From Macquaria australasica (Eukaryota; Chordata; Actinopteri; Centrarchiformes; Percichthyidae), in assembly GCA_005408345.1 (NCBI GenBank), contig SEMN01000490.1, positions 62,001-126,000 on the forward strand: a DNA stretch of 64,000 bases. The letters are read 5' to 3'. The position numbers and the translations under genes were made by a program. Below the pieces are notes generated by a model that saw only the letters and a list, made by a program, of their open reading frames with translations, ran no database searches and was not told the origin of the DNA. Shown here piece by piece: positions 23,468 through 35,878 of the stretch. Each line of letters opens with the position of its first letter. The first letter of the stretch is position 1.

Positions 23468-24954
23468 CTGGGAGAGAACAGGAGGACTTAGTGCTTAACA
23501 AGAAATACAGCCAGGTCACATCAAGTTAGATAAGGACACTCAAGGAAAGTGATATCTGATGATTTATGATTAATTACATGAATTTTTGATTGTATACCAT
23601 ATATGTATGCAAGAAAAGCCTATACTAACATTTTTTCTGTGACATTTTCACATCAAAATGGCAGTTATTTTCCATGATGGCAAGAAAGACATTAAATACT
23701 AACAATTTCAGAACTTTGACATTTTTTGGCATGAAAACAGTTCAAAATAAATGAAAAAAGACACTATACTGCAAAAACATTGGCTTCAATCCAGAGAATT
23801 TAGTATCTGTTAAGTTTTCGATGTCAAATCCTCATAGGAGCATGAATACGATCGTTTGACTGAGCCTAGATAAAAGAAAACAGATGATCACATGTGTATC
23901 TCACCACTTTTATTTCAGGTTTGAGTTAGAGAGCGGTGAGGATGATGAGTATGCAGTTACTATATCAGTAACTTCCTCCCAACTGATAAAACTACAACAA
24001 GCACGCTGAAATGCTCACACGGTGCTTGTAGACACCGAGTCAAGTATATCATCTTTCATATTCTGCCAGTGTTGACAGTGAAGAGCCACTACAGACCGTC
24101 TCATCAACAACTGTTGCTTTTGTTGTTCAGTCCCTCCCCGGCCAACGCAGCGAACAAATGTCTTTATTATTCGCATACGAGAGCGGCAGGGACAACCACA
24201 ACAGACAGAGAGCCGGAGGCATCTGGGACGAATCACAGGTCAACAAGTGGCGTTCACTCAGACTAAATACAGACAAGTATATTATTCTCCCTTTAGACAC
24301 ACAGGAGTAAACGACACGTTATGATGACAGACGTGAGGGTGTGTAAGGCGAGTATGAAAGAATACAACCAAATGATTTATGTTCTCCTCTGTACTGTTCC
24401 ACCATGATCACCATTATATATTCACTTATGCTAATGAGGTTGAAACATGTTAATGAACACATTATTTAGCAGAAAATATTTAAGATTTTTGTTTCAACAT
24501 AGTGGTTTTTTTATGATATACTGTAGGTGGTATTAACATCAACTATGAAGATATTATAATAGTTTTTAGAAAATCTTTTTCCTTCATTAATGTGCTAATT
24601 TATGTGGCAAGGCTCTACAAGTAATCAAATAATCTCATTTACATGGGGAACCTGCGGTGTGAGTATGACGTTCCTGTCGTTGAGCTACCATGATGGCATA
24701 CGGTGAGTGGACGGCGGTACAATGGACAGGATTTAAGCCCTGTATAAGCCATAACATGACATAACAGGACAAGAGATGATCTGACCAAGGAGGACATGAC
24801 GGTGTGACGCAGTGCAACATAATACTGAATGACACGACTGAACAAACCAGGAAAGAACATCATAAGTACGTCATAATATGTGACGACAATTAAACGAGAT
24901 ATTATGTGTTAATTAGTGAGCTTTAGAAGTGCTGGTAGGTGGATTTTGTTTCCC
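23468..24954. other. Upstream flank of satb (probable 5' intron or promoter region)
   Basis: No coding sequence. A mildly CpG-containing stretch lies at about 24120-24250 and might mark a non-coding first exon or promoter of satb on the minus strand. I could not identify a donor or a core promoter motif with confidence. Confidence 0.35.
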
Positions 24955-25115
24955 TTGAACAGAGCCAGGCTAGCTGTTTCCCCTTGTTTCCAGTGTTTAT
25001 GCTAAGCTAGGCTAACCATCTCCTGGCTGTGGCTTCATATTTCGTGCAGATAGTATCAATCTTCTCATCTCTTTGCAAGAAAGCGAATATAATGTCACAC
25101 AATTCCTCTAAAAGA
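24955..25115 (-). repeat. Interspersed fish repeat, family A (inverted orientation)
   Basis: Contains GCTAGCTGTTTCCCC, TTTATGCTAAGCTAGGCTAA, a GGCTTCATATTT stretch and AGTATCAATCTTCTCATCT. These are hallmarks of a repeat also present in this window at 50508-50640 and 61540-61780. It is probably a non-autonomous transposable element. Confidence 0.6.
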
Positions 25116-25881
25116 TGATAATGTTTCATAAAGATCAGATCTTCTCATCTTACACACAGCACTCACGTACTGTAATCTGCTGAGGCTCATAAACCCAAAG
25201 CATAGGTATTAAAATTTTAAAAAGTGAACACTGTTGAGTTAAATGTTCACGTCTCAGGTCTACATGTGGTTAGACAGACTGCATATGGTTAAAACAAAAG
25301 CACACACTTCACTTTATACTATGGTAAAAATAGAAAAGTATATAAAAAACTAAAAACAAGAATTTGATTGTGTTACTTTCACTTACAGAGCCGTACCAGA
25401 ACATCATGTTTACACATTTAAAAGTTAGCAAAACTTCAAATATGTATATACACAGTTTACCCAAAATCTGCAGCATCAGGCATGGCTCAGTGAACTCTGC
25501 ACAGCATCCGCTCTGCTCTGTGTTTTCCCTCACACTGTGTGGTTTCCACTGCTACGGCCGTAAAGCCAGCAGCGACGCATGAAACTGAACCTAAAAGCGA
25601 CACATGATTATAATAAAAACGCACATGCAAAATTAATAGCTGCTGTAAAAAAGCCCGTCCAACACAAACAAGGAGAAATAAATAAACAGTATGAAGCCCG
25701 AGGCCCTGCCCCACTTTAGTTATGAGAGACAAAGAACACCCGTTGCAGTCTGTCTCTTTACTGCATTTGGCAGATTTACGATTGAAATAAATGCATTTCA
25801 AAATTTGTCCTCAGACTCATTGATTTGTTAAATGCAACTAGGATTAAATAAGTATCTAATAGGGAGAAGGTCCTTCAACAT

Positions 25882-25883
25882 CC

Positions 25884-25931
<48 letters not shown>

Positions 25932-25932
25932 G
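25882..25932. repeat. (TCTA)n tetranucleotide microsatellite
   Basis: About 12 nearly perfect units following CATCCATC. It directly precedes another interspersed repeat. Confidence 0.97.
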
Positions 25933-25937
25933 TCCTG

Positions 25938-26310
25938 TTAAAGGGGAACTCGGCTATCGATTTCATGTCTGTGCGTCTCATTTCACACGGGGAGGTGTTT
26001 AGCCTAGCTTAGCATAAACATTGGAAGCAGTGGGAAGCTGCTAGTCCAGCAGCATCTGCTCCTCGTTGACCCACTCACTTCCTCTTCCGCCTGCTTCCAA
26101 AACACACTGGTGATCAGATAAACAACATATAAAGACGACAAGAACAAGGAAGCAAGTAGGAAACAACACGTGTGCTGTACAACGGCGACATACCGCCGTC
26201 ACGTGTGTGCTTGCTGTAGATTTGTCCACAGCGCCCACTACAGTGTTGGAGGGCAATGGCAACTCCTCCTCTGTAGCGGTCCATCGTGCAGCAACAAGGA
26301 CAAGGATTCC
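25938..26310 (+). repeat. Interspersed repeat related to family A, with an internal CACGTGTG inverted repeat
   Basis: Starts GTTAAAGGGGAACTCGGC. It contains GTTTAGCCTAGCTTAGCATAA and continues into a segment where CACGTGTG-like ends flank a GGCGACATACCGCC palindrome. No coding frame is credible. It appears to be a non-autonomous element or a composite of two. Confidence 0.45.
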
Positions 26311-29300
26311 TCACAAACATGTCTGATTTGTGTGAATAGAATTAAACTCCAAGCTTCAAAACATCCCCTCTGAAACAGGCGGCCTTACAGACACTAATGT
26401 TTTTCTACAATATACGATTAAAAAGCAGTTTTATTAGTAAAAGACCACCACGTCGATCCTGCTGCTGATCTCTGTCCCTCTGGGTGCAGCTGTCCCTCCC
26501 ACGCTGCTAATTTACCCATCAATCCTTTATCATAAAACAGATTTAATGATTACTGAGCATTCTCCAGTCCGCCAAAACCAAAACACATCTGAAATTTACC
26601 CCAAAAAATCTGTTTCACCCTGGAGGGACTCAATTTCACTCCAGGGAGGAAAATAACTGCTAGATGCTTTATGTCCGTCAAAGTCATTTTTCTCAGATCA
26701 ACAAACACCAAACAAGGACACCATGCCAATGAAACTAAACTCTTTTCATATTAATTTTAGCATGACACAGGTTAAGTTTATAATGATTAGATTGCATGTC
26801 AACTTTAGACAAATAACTGCTCTCTCTCTCTCTCCTTCAATTTGTGTTTGGTCTGCTGTTAATAAACACATTTTTGGGATGTTTAGGGTAATTGATTATA
26901 ATCAGCCTCCTTCCCTCCTTCATATTTTCTCCTCTAACCAGACCAATATTTTAGTCATTAATGAGGAGACATAAAATGCGGAAGGGGGGGGGGGGGGGAG
27001 AGAGGATGGTTGTGGTGTTTGAAAGAGACTCACACAGCACTGTGCATGTACAGACAGTGAAATCAGTGATAGAACAACACGGTGTGCCTTCAGTTTGTGT
27101 GGCTCTTACTGTAAATATCTGGACAGTAAGACAGTTTGTCGCTCTACTGCAGCACGCTGGATTTGAGGTTGCTCACTTTCAGCTTTAATGGGAGTTTTCG
27201 CATCCATATTGGATGAACGGAGCAGGACTTGTGGCCCTTTTGGTTTCTCTGTTTCGACAAGGGAACCCAGGAGATTTTAGGGCCAAACTGCGGAATCTTC
27301 TCGACTGGTCAAGTCAGTCACATGACCTCAATCACAGACCGGACTGAAGGCAAAAGGCGTGAAGATGGCTGTGTGTTACTGCTGACACACAATACAATAC
27401 AGGGATGCTGAAACTGAAGCAGCTAAATGGAATTAAACCATCATTCATTTTATTATATTCACCTGTGCTTCTCTTACTGTGACGTGTTAAAAACGATATG
27501 CAGCCACATGTCAAATATGATGACTGGCATCTATGTGCAAAAAGGGCCTAAACTGTTCTTCTGATTTGTAAAGAACCTCAAATTTGAGCTGAAAGTTACT
27601 ACTTCAAGTCATAATTGCTGTTTCATTTTAAATCCAATGCGCTGGAGTACAGAGCCAATGCAACAAATTGTGTCACTGCCCTAATACTGTACAAACAGAC
27701 TGCAATATATTTGAGGAGGCTCCACCATTTTTTTAAATTTTGACCTGGCATCATCTGTCTGTAGGCTACTCTTTCATATCTGTACACATAATGAGACTTG
27801 TGTGTAATAAAGGGCTAAATAAATGCACTTGAGCTCACTGTATGGTTATGTCTCTCGTCTTTAAGTTGAATTGAGTTAATTATTTTATTGTTTTCTCATT
27901 TATTCTCTGGCTTTTATTCCTCATTCTGTTTCATACAGCTTATTTCTTTATTCTTCATGTTACACTGTAATTTGAGCTTCATGAACTCAAATGAAAAATG
28001 TTAACTTATTTATTTTCAGCGCTTTGTGTTTATTTTCATGTAAAACGGTAACAGAAAATAGTAATTTTCTAGGCTAATATTAATACTTTCATAACATTAA
28101 TAAAGTGAAAAAAAAAGATTTAAAAAAGGGGGTAAGACCTTGTTTCGTTTGGGCTTCACACACATAAAACCACTTCAAGCATCACATTCAGGGGGTGTAC
28201 AGCCAAGAGACCACACACTCCCAACATAAACTCCGTTCACTTTACTGGCACACATGGAGGCCAAATGTACAGTCACACTCAGTAGCCTCCAACTGACAAA
28301 TCACATAGAAACACACAGAAAACCTCCACCGGCTGCAGAATACTAGTAGCAGGGTCTAATTTAGGGGGCTTCAAGAGCCTTTAACTGCATTTTAGGTGTT
28401 CTCTGTAATTAATTCTCTAGGTAGGGACACTAAAGTGGAGTTTGATGACACCCAAGGGGTTCACGGGGTCCTTGAGTAGGTTACAGTTACAGCAGGACTG
28501 GCTGAATTTTACTATAGTTTAGTTTAGTTTAGTAGACATTCTTGGGGTCTGGTGACACCTAAACGTTTGTCGGCAAGGTCCAAACGGCCCTGAGAGGAGT
28601 TTCCAGTGGCTTTTAAGGGGACTCGAGGGGTGCTTGAGTGGATTCAAGGACATCACACAAACATGTAGACACAGACAACAAGAGGTAAAAATGTCTGGGT
28701 GCCCGTTTTGTTTGTCTCGTGTTTTATGAGGAAGGAAAGGCATCCATCACGTTTGTTAGATCTCAAGGATACACACACAATGTGTTTTTTTGTGAGAAAC
28801 ACTGAATGTAAGCAGAGCTTTTGTTTGTTTACAAGAAAACTCCACAAGGCACCTTGAAAGCCGCTCAACCAGCCTCAAAGTGAGCTCTTACTACACACTG
28901 AGACCCCACACACTTGTACTATATTGCTTCAATTAGTAGCTGATGGACTCTTAAACCAGTGAATAGGCTAAAGATATACTTACTGCAAATGTATAGTGAC
29001 GCAATACAAGCTTATTTAATAACAGGAGCAGAGGCAAGCTTTGATCACAATAGAGTCACCAGACATGAGATTCTTAGTGGCCAGTATCTACCTTCAGACA
29101 ACTGGTACTCTCTCATGCAGGTACTCTTAATCCAGCACATTAAATATCAATGTGTTCTCATGGCCATAAACCTGGTTCATCATATGAAACACTACGGAAA
29201 GTGACAGCTCTGTTTTTGACAACAAATACCCCAAGTTTCTATTTGGGTCAAATGACAAAAACATCCCAACTATTATTTTTTTATCTCGGTTATTCAGCGT

Positions 29301-30110
29301 TGAAATATTTTGGTCTGGTCTTCAGATACCTACACATACGAAAACGGCGCAGAGTCTACATTTCGTAAAAGTAAATTCTACTTTTACATTATTAGAAAAT
29401 CATCCAAAATACATCTGCTCTATTCCATCTTTTTCAATGTGATTGGATTTAAACTGTCAAGTGAAAATTCCTGCATATAATGTACATTTTCTGCCTTTTT
29501 GATTTCCTTTGTTTTCCTTTATTTCCAGACTTTGCTTTTTGTTTTCACTGCTTATGTAAAGTAAAAGAAATACATTTAAGTCACCTACGTTTGAGTCTGT
29601 GGGAATAATTATGTTCACTGTCATCATCATCATAGTTTACTTGGCTACAACAGACCAAAAGTAGAATTAACTTGAATCAAAAAGGCATATTCTTCTATTA
29701 TATTACATTATGAAGTCATATTTTGCTCCTGAAATGCTCTAATGTAATGTTTTATTATCTTTAGCATTAAATGGCAGATAGTTTTCAAATTGTTTCAACA
29801 GAAAAGTAGCCCTTACTTGGCTCGCATGAATACGCGACGAATTTCATTCAAATACTACTCAAATAAAAATGTGTTCATTATGTATTACTTATTATCAGCA
29901 AACATAAACATATCTTCAATACTGACTAAATCCTCGGGACATTCTAATAAATTCGGCATATGTGTACAAGTGATTACCTACTTTATTGTCGTTAAATCTC
30001 AACTTTTAGAACAGTTTCTCCCTTCTGTCTTCGCTCCCCACGGCAGCATTACGGATATTAGCAGCTCTAGAAGCAGAGGCTTTTCACCTGAGGTGGACAA
30101 ACAGCTGTAG
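26311..30110. other. Coding-free intergenic DNA
   Basis: No credible coding sequence on either strand. It contains a G-run at about 26984-26998 and scattered AT-rich DNA. A T/A-rich stretch at 28515-28531 repeats TTTAG. Confidence 0.6.
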
Positions 30111-30500
30111 CTAAAATAATTAGACTAATAATGGCCCCGTTTGATTCAGGTGTACCAAATGAACCGCTATTGACAATATATGCCAATGAGCACTGACCAA
30201 AACGGCGGTGACAAAACAGTCTTTCATTGTTAATGCTAAATCAAACGTATTAGCTAGCCTACTAATAATTTTATTAGCTGCAGCTGTGTTTAACCAATGA
30301 TAGGTCTGTGAAGAGGGCCAGTTAAACTAAAGGATATTAAAATAATTAATTTTAATTAATTAACTAATGCTTGGCTGCTTGCCAAACTGAACAAAGAATG
30401 TCCGTCGTTTTAAAGCAGGCAATGTTAATTAGTAGGAATTTTGAACAGAGTTTGGTGTGACGGCTAATTGGAGCTGGATTCTGCTTGTAGCTGCATGGGG
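30111..30500. other. AT-rich stretch with dense TAAT cores, candidate regulatory element
   Basis: Contains repeated homeodomain-type TAAT/ATTA cores, including TAATTAATTTTAATTAATTA at about 30343-30362. The sequence is not obviously repetitive and lies between satb and the crystallin gene. Its identity as an enhancer is an inference from composition only. Confidence 0.25.
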
Positions 30501-30839
30501 ACCTTTGTAAAAGTGAAATAGAAGTAGTTCTTAGATAGCATGCTGGGATAAGGCCTCCTTAAACCAATTAAGTTATGATAAGTGACATTTTTTTTCTCCT
30601 TTCACAGTCAATGCATTATGTGGGAGTCAGAGAGGTCAAGTAAGTCATAATCAATATTAAAATATCATGCATAAGTCAATCATATTGATAATGGTTACGT
30701 TGTCAGGTAAAGTCAGGTCCAGTCATAATCATGTCATAATCACATGTTATAGATGTATGCACAATCATTAAGTCTTATATTTTTTATTAAGTACTGTAAG
30801 CTGACATTGAGAAATAATAGAGTATCAGATAGAAAACTA

Positions 30840-31290
30840 TGGACAGCAGAAAGGAGTGCTTGAGTGATTACGAACAGACCTTCAGGTGACACAATTATCT
30901 ACTGACCAAGGAGATGATCAAAGAGAAATATGCCATGATAAGACCTTCAGTTGACACAATTATTTATTGACCAAGGAGAAATATGCCATCAGAAAGAAAC
31001 AATTGTGTCTAGCTAAAACAGGTGGAAAACATCACAGCATGAGGTCAAGGTCAGCAGGTGGTTCAAAACTTAAGGCCCACAGAAGGAGTAAGGATGGGTA
31101 TAAAAATGAAGATGTGTGCATTTGACTGTTAGTTGCTCCATGGACTGACTCGGGTTTGCTGTATTTGTTGATTCTTCAGTTTTGACTCGATTGAATTATT
31201 GTTAGTGTTGAAGTGTACTTATAATGTGGTGAAGATCCTGAGGACATCTGGCCCATCTTTGGGATTTTCCTTCCACAATTACCATTAGGG
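30840..31290 (+). mobile_element. Candidate solo LTR-like sequence with duplicated upstream unit
   Basis: A unit of about 65 bases beginning AGACCTTCAGGTGACACAAT (30876-30940) is repeated at 30941-30990 with a roughly 12-base deletion. It is followed by GGGTATAAAAA (TATAAAA at 31099) and a downstream region ending near TTCCACAATT. AATAAA-rich DNA follows at 31310-31340. Tandem U3-like repeats followed by a TATA box resemble a long terminal repeat. No internal gag/pol region, primer-binding site or target-site duplication was identified, so the call is tentative. Confidence 0.35.
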
Positions 31291-31344
31291 AGTGTATATG
31301 TTGTATAAAAATAAAAATAAATAAAAAATAAAAATAAAATAGCT

Positions 31345-34300
31345 TTGTATTTTCAAGACCAGATCATGCAAACCTGCAGAGTCCCAAAAGCAAGGTTATC
31401 TGCTGGTTATCAGCAAATGAAATAATTTAAATTGACTGTGTTTTTCCTGTGAAAATAAACAGCCTAGGCTAATTATATTTTTATCTCCCATTTACCTTAA
31501 ACCAGCTTATTCTTATTTTTCAACTCGTCACCAGGCTATATACAGATTGAGTAATTTCTCTACATACCAGTTTGCAAACTCAATATTTAAATTATCTGAA
31601 ACCCAAAGAAAAATATTAGTATTTTTATTAAAGCAAGACAAGACACTGTTAGAGTTGTAATGTAAGTCACTGTGAAAGGAAGAGAAAGTGTCGCTCCATA
31701 AAGATGAGAGAAACTACATTTTGTAAGGAATTATCAGTGCTGTAAAATGGATAACAAGTAAAAAGATATATTCATCTTAAATTTTATCAAATAAAAGTAA
31801 ATCAATTCAAACTTAAAACAGAATTTGAAAAAATTGAAATTCAAAATAAGCAAACAATGGGATAATGCTACAACTTGTTATGTATTTTCACAATCATTAA
31901 CTGCATTTTCTAAAATAAAATCAATTTCATTTCAATCATCTCATAAAAAGTGACAGCTCTGTTTTTGTAGTGATACTTTGAATATCTATTTTTATCAAAT
32001 AATGACAATAAAGTATGTTTTTTATGGTCAAGGTTACATTTGGTTGTCGTTAGATGAAGGTTTTTGGAGTTCCACTTACTTTACTGTAATAAAAACCAGC
32101 CAGTTTAAGTCCACAAGATCAACTATTATGTGTATAGATAGTGTTAAAACATGACATTTACTTACATGCAATTAGTCTATTCATTTTCCCATTAAACTAG
32201 TTTTACATTGCCATAAACTGCCATAAAACTTCCGAATATTTGCATCATTTTTTTTGTGACATTTTAACTGTTTAAACAGAACATTTTATTAGAGTTTGTT
32301 TAGTTTTTTATCTGCAATTTTCAGTCAGTTGTTACATACCTGCAGGTGAAGAACTTTTTCAGTAAATGCTCACTCACTTTTTAAGGAGTCACCGTGCTTG
32401 CTGGGGAATAAACTCCATGCATTGGTGAAAACGAGTGAATCCAGCCTGAGAGAATATGAATTTCCCAACGTTTACGTCTTCATAAAAACAAAAATACAAC
32501 AAAAAACCCAAAATACCAGCACCACCGGCAGAACGAGCAGGGAGATATAAAGACAAGGAGTGATGAGGACTGACTGCTGCTGCCTGCTGAGCAAAGAGCA
32601 GTAAAATGACACATGTAGAGAGAGGGAGAGGGAGGGAGGGAGGGAGGGAGTGAGGAAGGGTTTGGGAGGGAAACCCGGAGACAGATTGACATACATGAAA
32701 AACTACTTACATTTATTGCTGTCTTCAAATAATGCTCTTTAAGCTCTCCTGCAGAGCACATTGTTTCTTATCAGTAAAAACACCAAGTAAGGGAGAGGTC
32801 GTGGGTATAAAGAGCTACCTCTGTATTCTAGAAAGCCCTGCACTAAATGAATAATGTGATCACAGATTTAGAAAGGATAATTAATTTCCCAGATGTCACT
32901 ACGGCAGAGTACAGGAGGAGGAGAAGAGAGTGGAAAGAGTGTGAGGTTAGAAAAAAAGGTGATTTATGTCAGAAGTTCATCACAGTGATAATGCCACAAT
33001 TCTTAGTAGATTAGAGATCTGCAGAGTGTGTACACTCTGCACTGAAGAGACACACACACTCAAAAAAAAAAAAAAGATCAGAAAGGATTTAAGAGAGGAG
33101 CTGGTCGTCTGCCCCCTACTGGTGGAAACAAACTCAAATTAAAGGATTGAAAGGGACAAAAATATGCTGCTGTGGGGATTTTTTTTGACCTGAGTTGAGC
33201 ATTCCAGGCAAATCTTCCTCCTTCACTTCAATTACTCAATTAACTATGGCCCTAACTCTAGCATTGTCCCTTTAACTGTATATGATGGGTTGTTTGTGGA
33301 ATATACACTTGTTTTGCTCCACTTAGATGGAATAAACTGCAGCAGGATTTAAATTTGGATCGCCTGATTCTCTGCTTGATTTTAAAGTTTTAAGTGAGTC
33401 CACCGTGTGACTGTACTTGGTGGTTAGATGTCAGTGAGTGTAGATCTTTAATCTTTATCCCATATTCTTGTATTGCATTTTTTTTATTGCTGGTTTGTTC
33501 CACTAGTTCATTCTTTTCCTTATCTTTTATTTGCTTGCTTTTATTGTTCTGTACACAGGGAGCCAATGCAGAAGAGAGCAAACTGTGCTCTTTAAAGCAC
33601 CCTGTATGAATAAATACGATGAATGAATAAGACCAGATTTTTTTGATGGGCACTGAAGCTGTTTCGGTTCATTTTACTTTTTATAAATGGCCAGTAGACT
33701 TAGTACATAAATGTACATGCCAATACTCATAAACTAATAATTATATAGTATTATATAGTAATTTATGTCTTGGAATATCCAAGTGAAGGCTATATTGTCA
33801 TGGTTTTATGGTACGTAAGTAATTAAGAGTCTGTTATGGGATTATGCTGTTCTTACCTGTGTGAAGTCTGTCTGTAATCGTAGATTTTTGGACCTCTGGT
33901 CATAAATCATATCTGACATTAAATGTTTACAATTCTGCTTTTAATCATTCACATTTCTGACTTTCATCTTCTACAATTCTGAATTTAATCTCAAAAATTG
34001 GAACAATTTACTTATTTATTTGATTTAAATCTTAAAATGACTTTTACCTCAAAATCCTCCGACTAAACTCAAAACTCTACTTTAATGCCATTGGACAGTA
34101 TGATTGTAATGTTGCATTGTGGACTTTTCATTTTCCTTATGAGGAGACAAATGAAAAATACCAAGTCTGTACTTTCCTGAGAATTTATTCCATCCATCCG
34201 TCACTTACATGTTTGTTAGTGTGTCTCTCCAAATAGCAGCGTTGGTGTTCAGCGGTAGTGGTCAGCTTTCCTTGATTTATTCTACATGGAAGAATAGTCA

Positions 34301-34365
34301 CCTATCATTACTACTCAGCCTGTCTGCCTTCCTGTCGCTCCTCCTCTCTGCTTTGTGTCTTTGTG

Positions 34366-34410
<45 letters not shown>

Positions 34411-34980
34411 AAACTGCCAACACTTGTCTGTCCTACATCATCTTAAGTATCTTTGACAACTCACCACAAGTCGCACACCATGAGCAAGAGGTGTGTGTGT
34501 GTGTGTGTGTGTGTGTGATGGCATGTGGCACTTGAGAGTGCTTTCACAAGGCTCCAGTGCAAATGTAATCCAATGTCTGTACACATGTTTTGTACAACCA
34601 ACAGTATAGATATTCATTTTATTATGATGTTAAGACAAGAAAAGAAGCATATTTTGACACGTTTTACTTTTCTTTATTTTTAATAGTTGCAGATTAATTT
34701 TACCTTATTTTGTTTTACTGGTGCAGTGATACATAATTTTGACAAATGGCAGCAAACCGTAGAAAACCTCTGAGGAGAGCTCGTTGTTGTCTTTTCACTG
34801 TGGAAATGCTGCACCCCTGTGGTGCCAGTGGTAATGACACGTAGTTAAAGACCTCATGTCTGACCTGAAGAATGGACTGTTAGATACTTATTAATTATTT
34901 TATTATTGCAAAGTAGGCCCTGTTCATCCACAATAATGCATACACATTTAGTGTATGTAACTGTAAGTATTCTGTCCAAA
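31345..34980. other. Coding-free intergenic DNA upstream of the crystallin gene
   Basis: No credible coding sequence. Simple repeats include a GGGA-rich tract at about 32620-32650 and (TG)n at about 34367-34408 and 34490-34518. Confidence 0.6.
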
Positions 34981-34982
34981 TT

Positions 34983-35018
34983 GTTTAATTTAATTTAATT
35001 TAATTTAATTTAATTTAT
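34983..35018. repeat. (AATTT)n pentanucleotide repeat
   Basis: About seven consecutive units of AATTT/TTTAA, ending in a T-rich stretch. Confidence 0.95.
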
Positions 35019-35756
35019 TTTTTCCCACTCCTTCGCAACAAGTAGGAAATCTCACACATATTGATTGATATTATGGCCTTATAAAGTTGATAAAAGTATT
35101 TTTCTGTCTGGTATTGAAGTACTTTTATTAACCCTTCAAATAATGATTCCCCATGTTTTCCATGGCGTTGCATTGCAGAGAACCCTAGCTGACATGGGTT
35201 AACACAAGGGGATTAATGGGGAAACATAAGGTGAAACAACACTGGCATCTGGTGGCCATTAGAGGAACTGCATTTTAAAATGGATTGCATCGACTTCAAC
35301 TTATTAAATCCATATAAAGTCCCCCCAATACTTAGAAGAATTGATCTGAATAATATTTTCAGGTGTAACACTGCATTTTAAACAGGTTATCCTGTGTGTT
35401 TAAGTTCAGCTCAGTGCTGCTGCTGCTGCTGCTGATGACGTTTGCTGGTGCACACAAAGAGCCGACATGGCTGTTTTGTCCCCTCAGAGTTTAACATTTA
35501 TACAATCATCAAGCAGACGTCTATAATGTTTGTATCTATGTCAGAGTGTGTTTGTGCATATCTCTCTGTGTGTGTGTGTGTGTGTGTGTGTGTTGACAGT
35601 TTGCTGTAAAGAGTCGGTCAGTGGCAGAGGTCTTTATGCAGTGTAATCCCACAGCCTCTTTCTGGAAAACATGACTAGCAATGGAACCACTGAGTCAAAT
35701 TTTGGATCTCATTCTCATGACAAAGCAATTGTCTCAACTATACAGGGCTCTGAAGG

Positions 35757-35764
35757 TATAAAAG
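35757..35764 (+). promoter_or_regulatory. TATA box of the crystallin gene
   Basis: TATAAAAG lies 113 bases before the crystallin start codon. That predicts a transcription start near 35787 and a 5' UTR of about 80 bases. TATA boxes close to a short leader exon are usual in gamma-crystallin genes. Confidence 0.7.
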
Positions 35765-35869
35765 AGAATGAGGGCACATATGAGCACACACACTCACACA
35801 TAATATTTACATTACATAACACACACATATTGAAGGGAGACCACACGGTGGAGCACAGCTAGTCCCAGA

Positions 35870-35878
35870 ATGGGCAAG
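35870..35878 (+). CDS. crygs: crygs exon 1 (three codons)
   Basis: ATGGGCAAG followed by the donor GTGAGT. It joins in phase 0 to exon 2. The start follows AGTCCCAGA and is the only ATG compatible with the gamma-crystallin start MGK-I. Confidence 0.88.

Noticed and set aside
28653..28868. 71-codon minus-strand frame in the intergenic region
   Set aside because: No recognisable motif and overlapping frames on the same strand are equally open.
35592..35630. Possible Maf response element upstream of the crystallin TATA box
   Set aside because: Only a weak half-site (TTGCTG) is visible, without the full palindrome, so it cannot be claimed.
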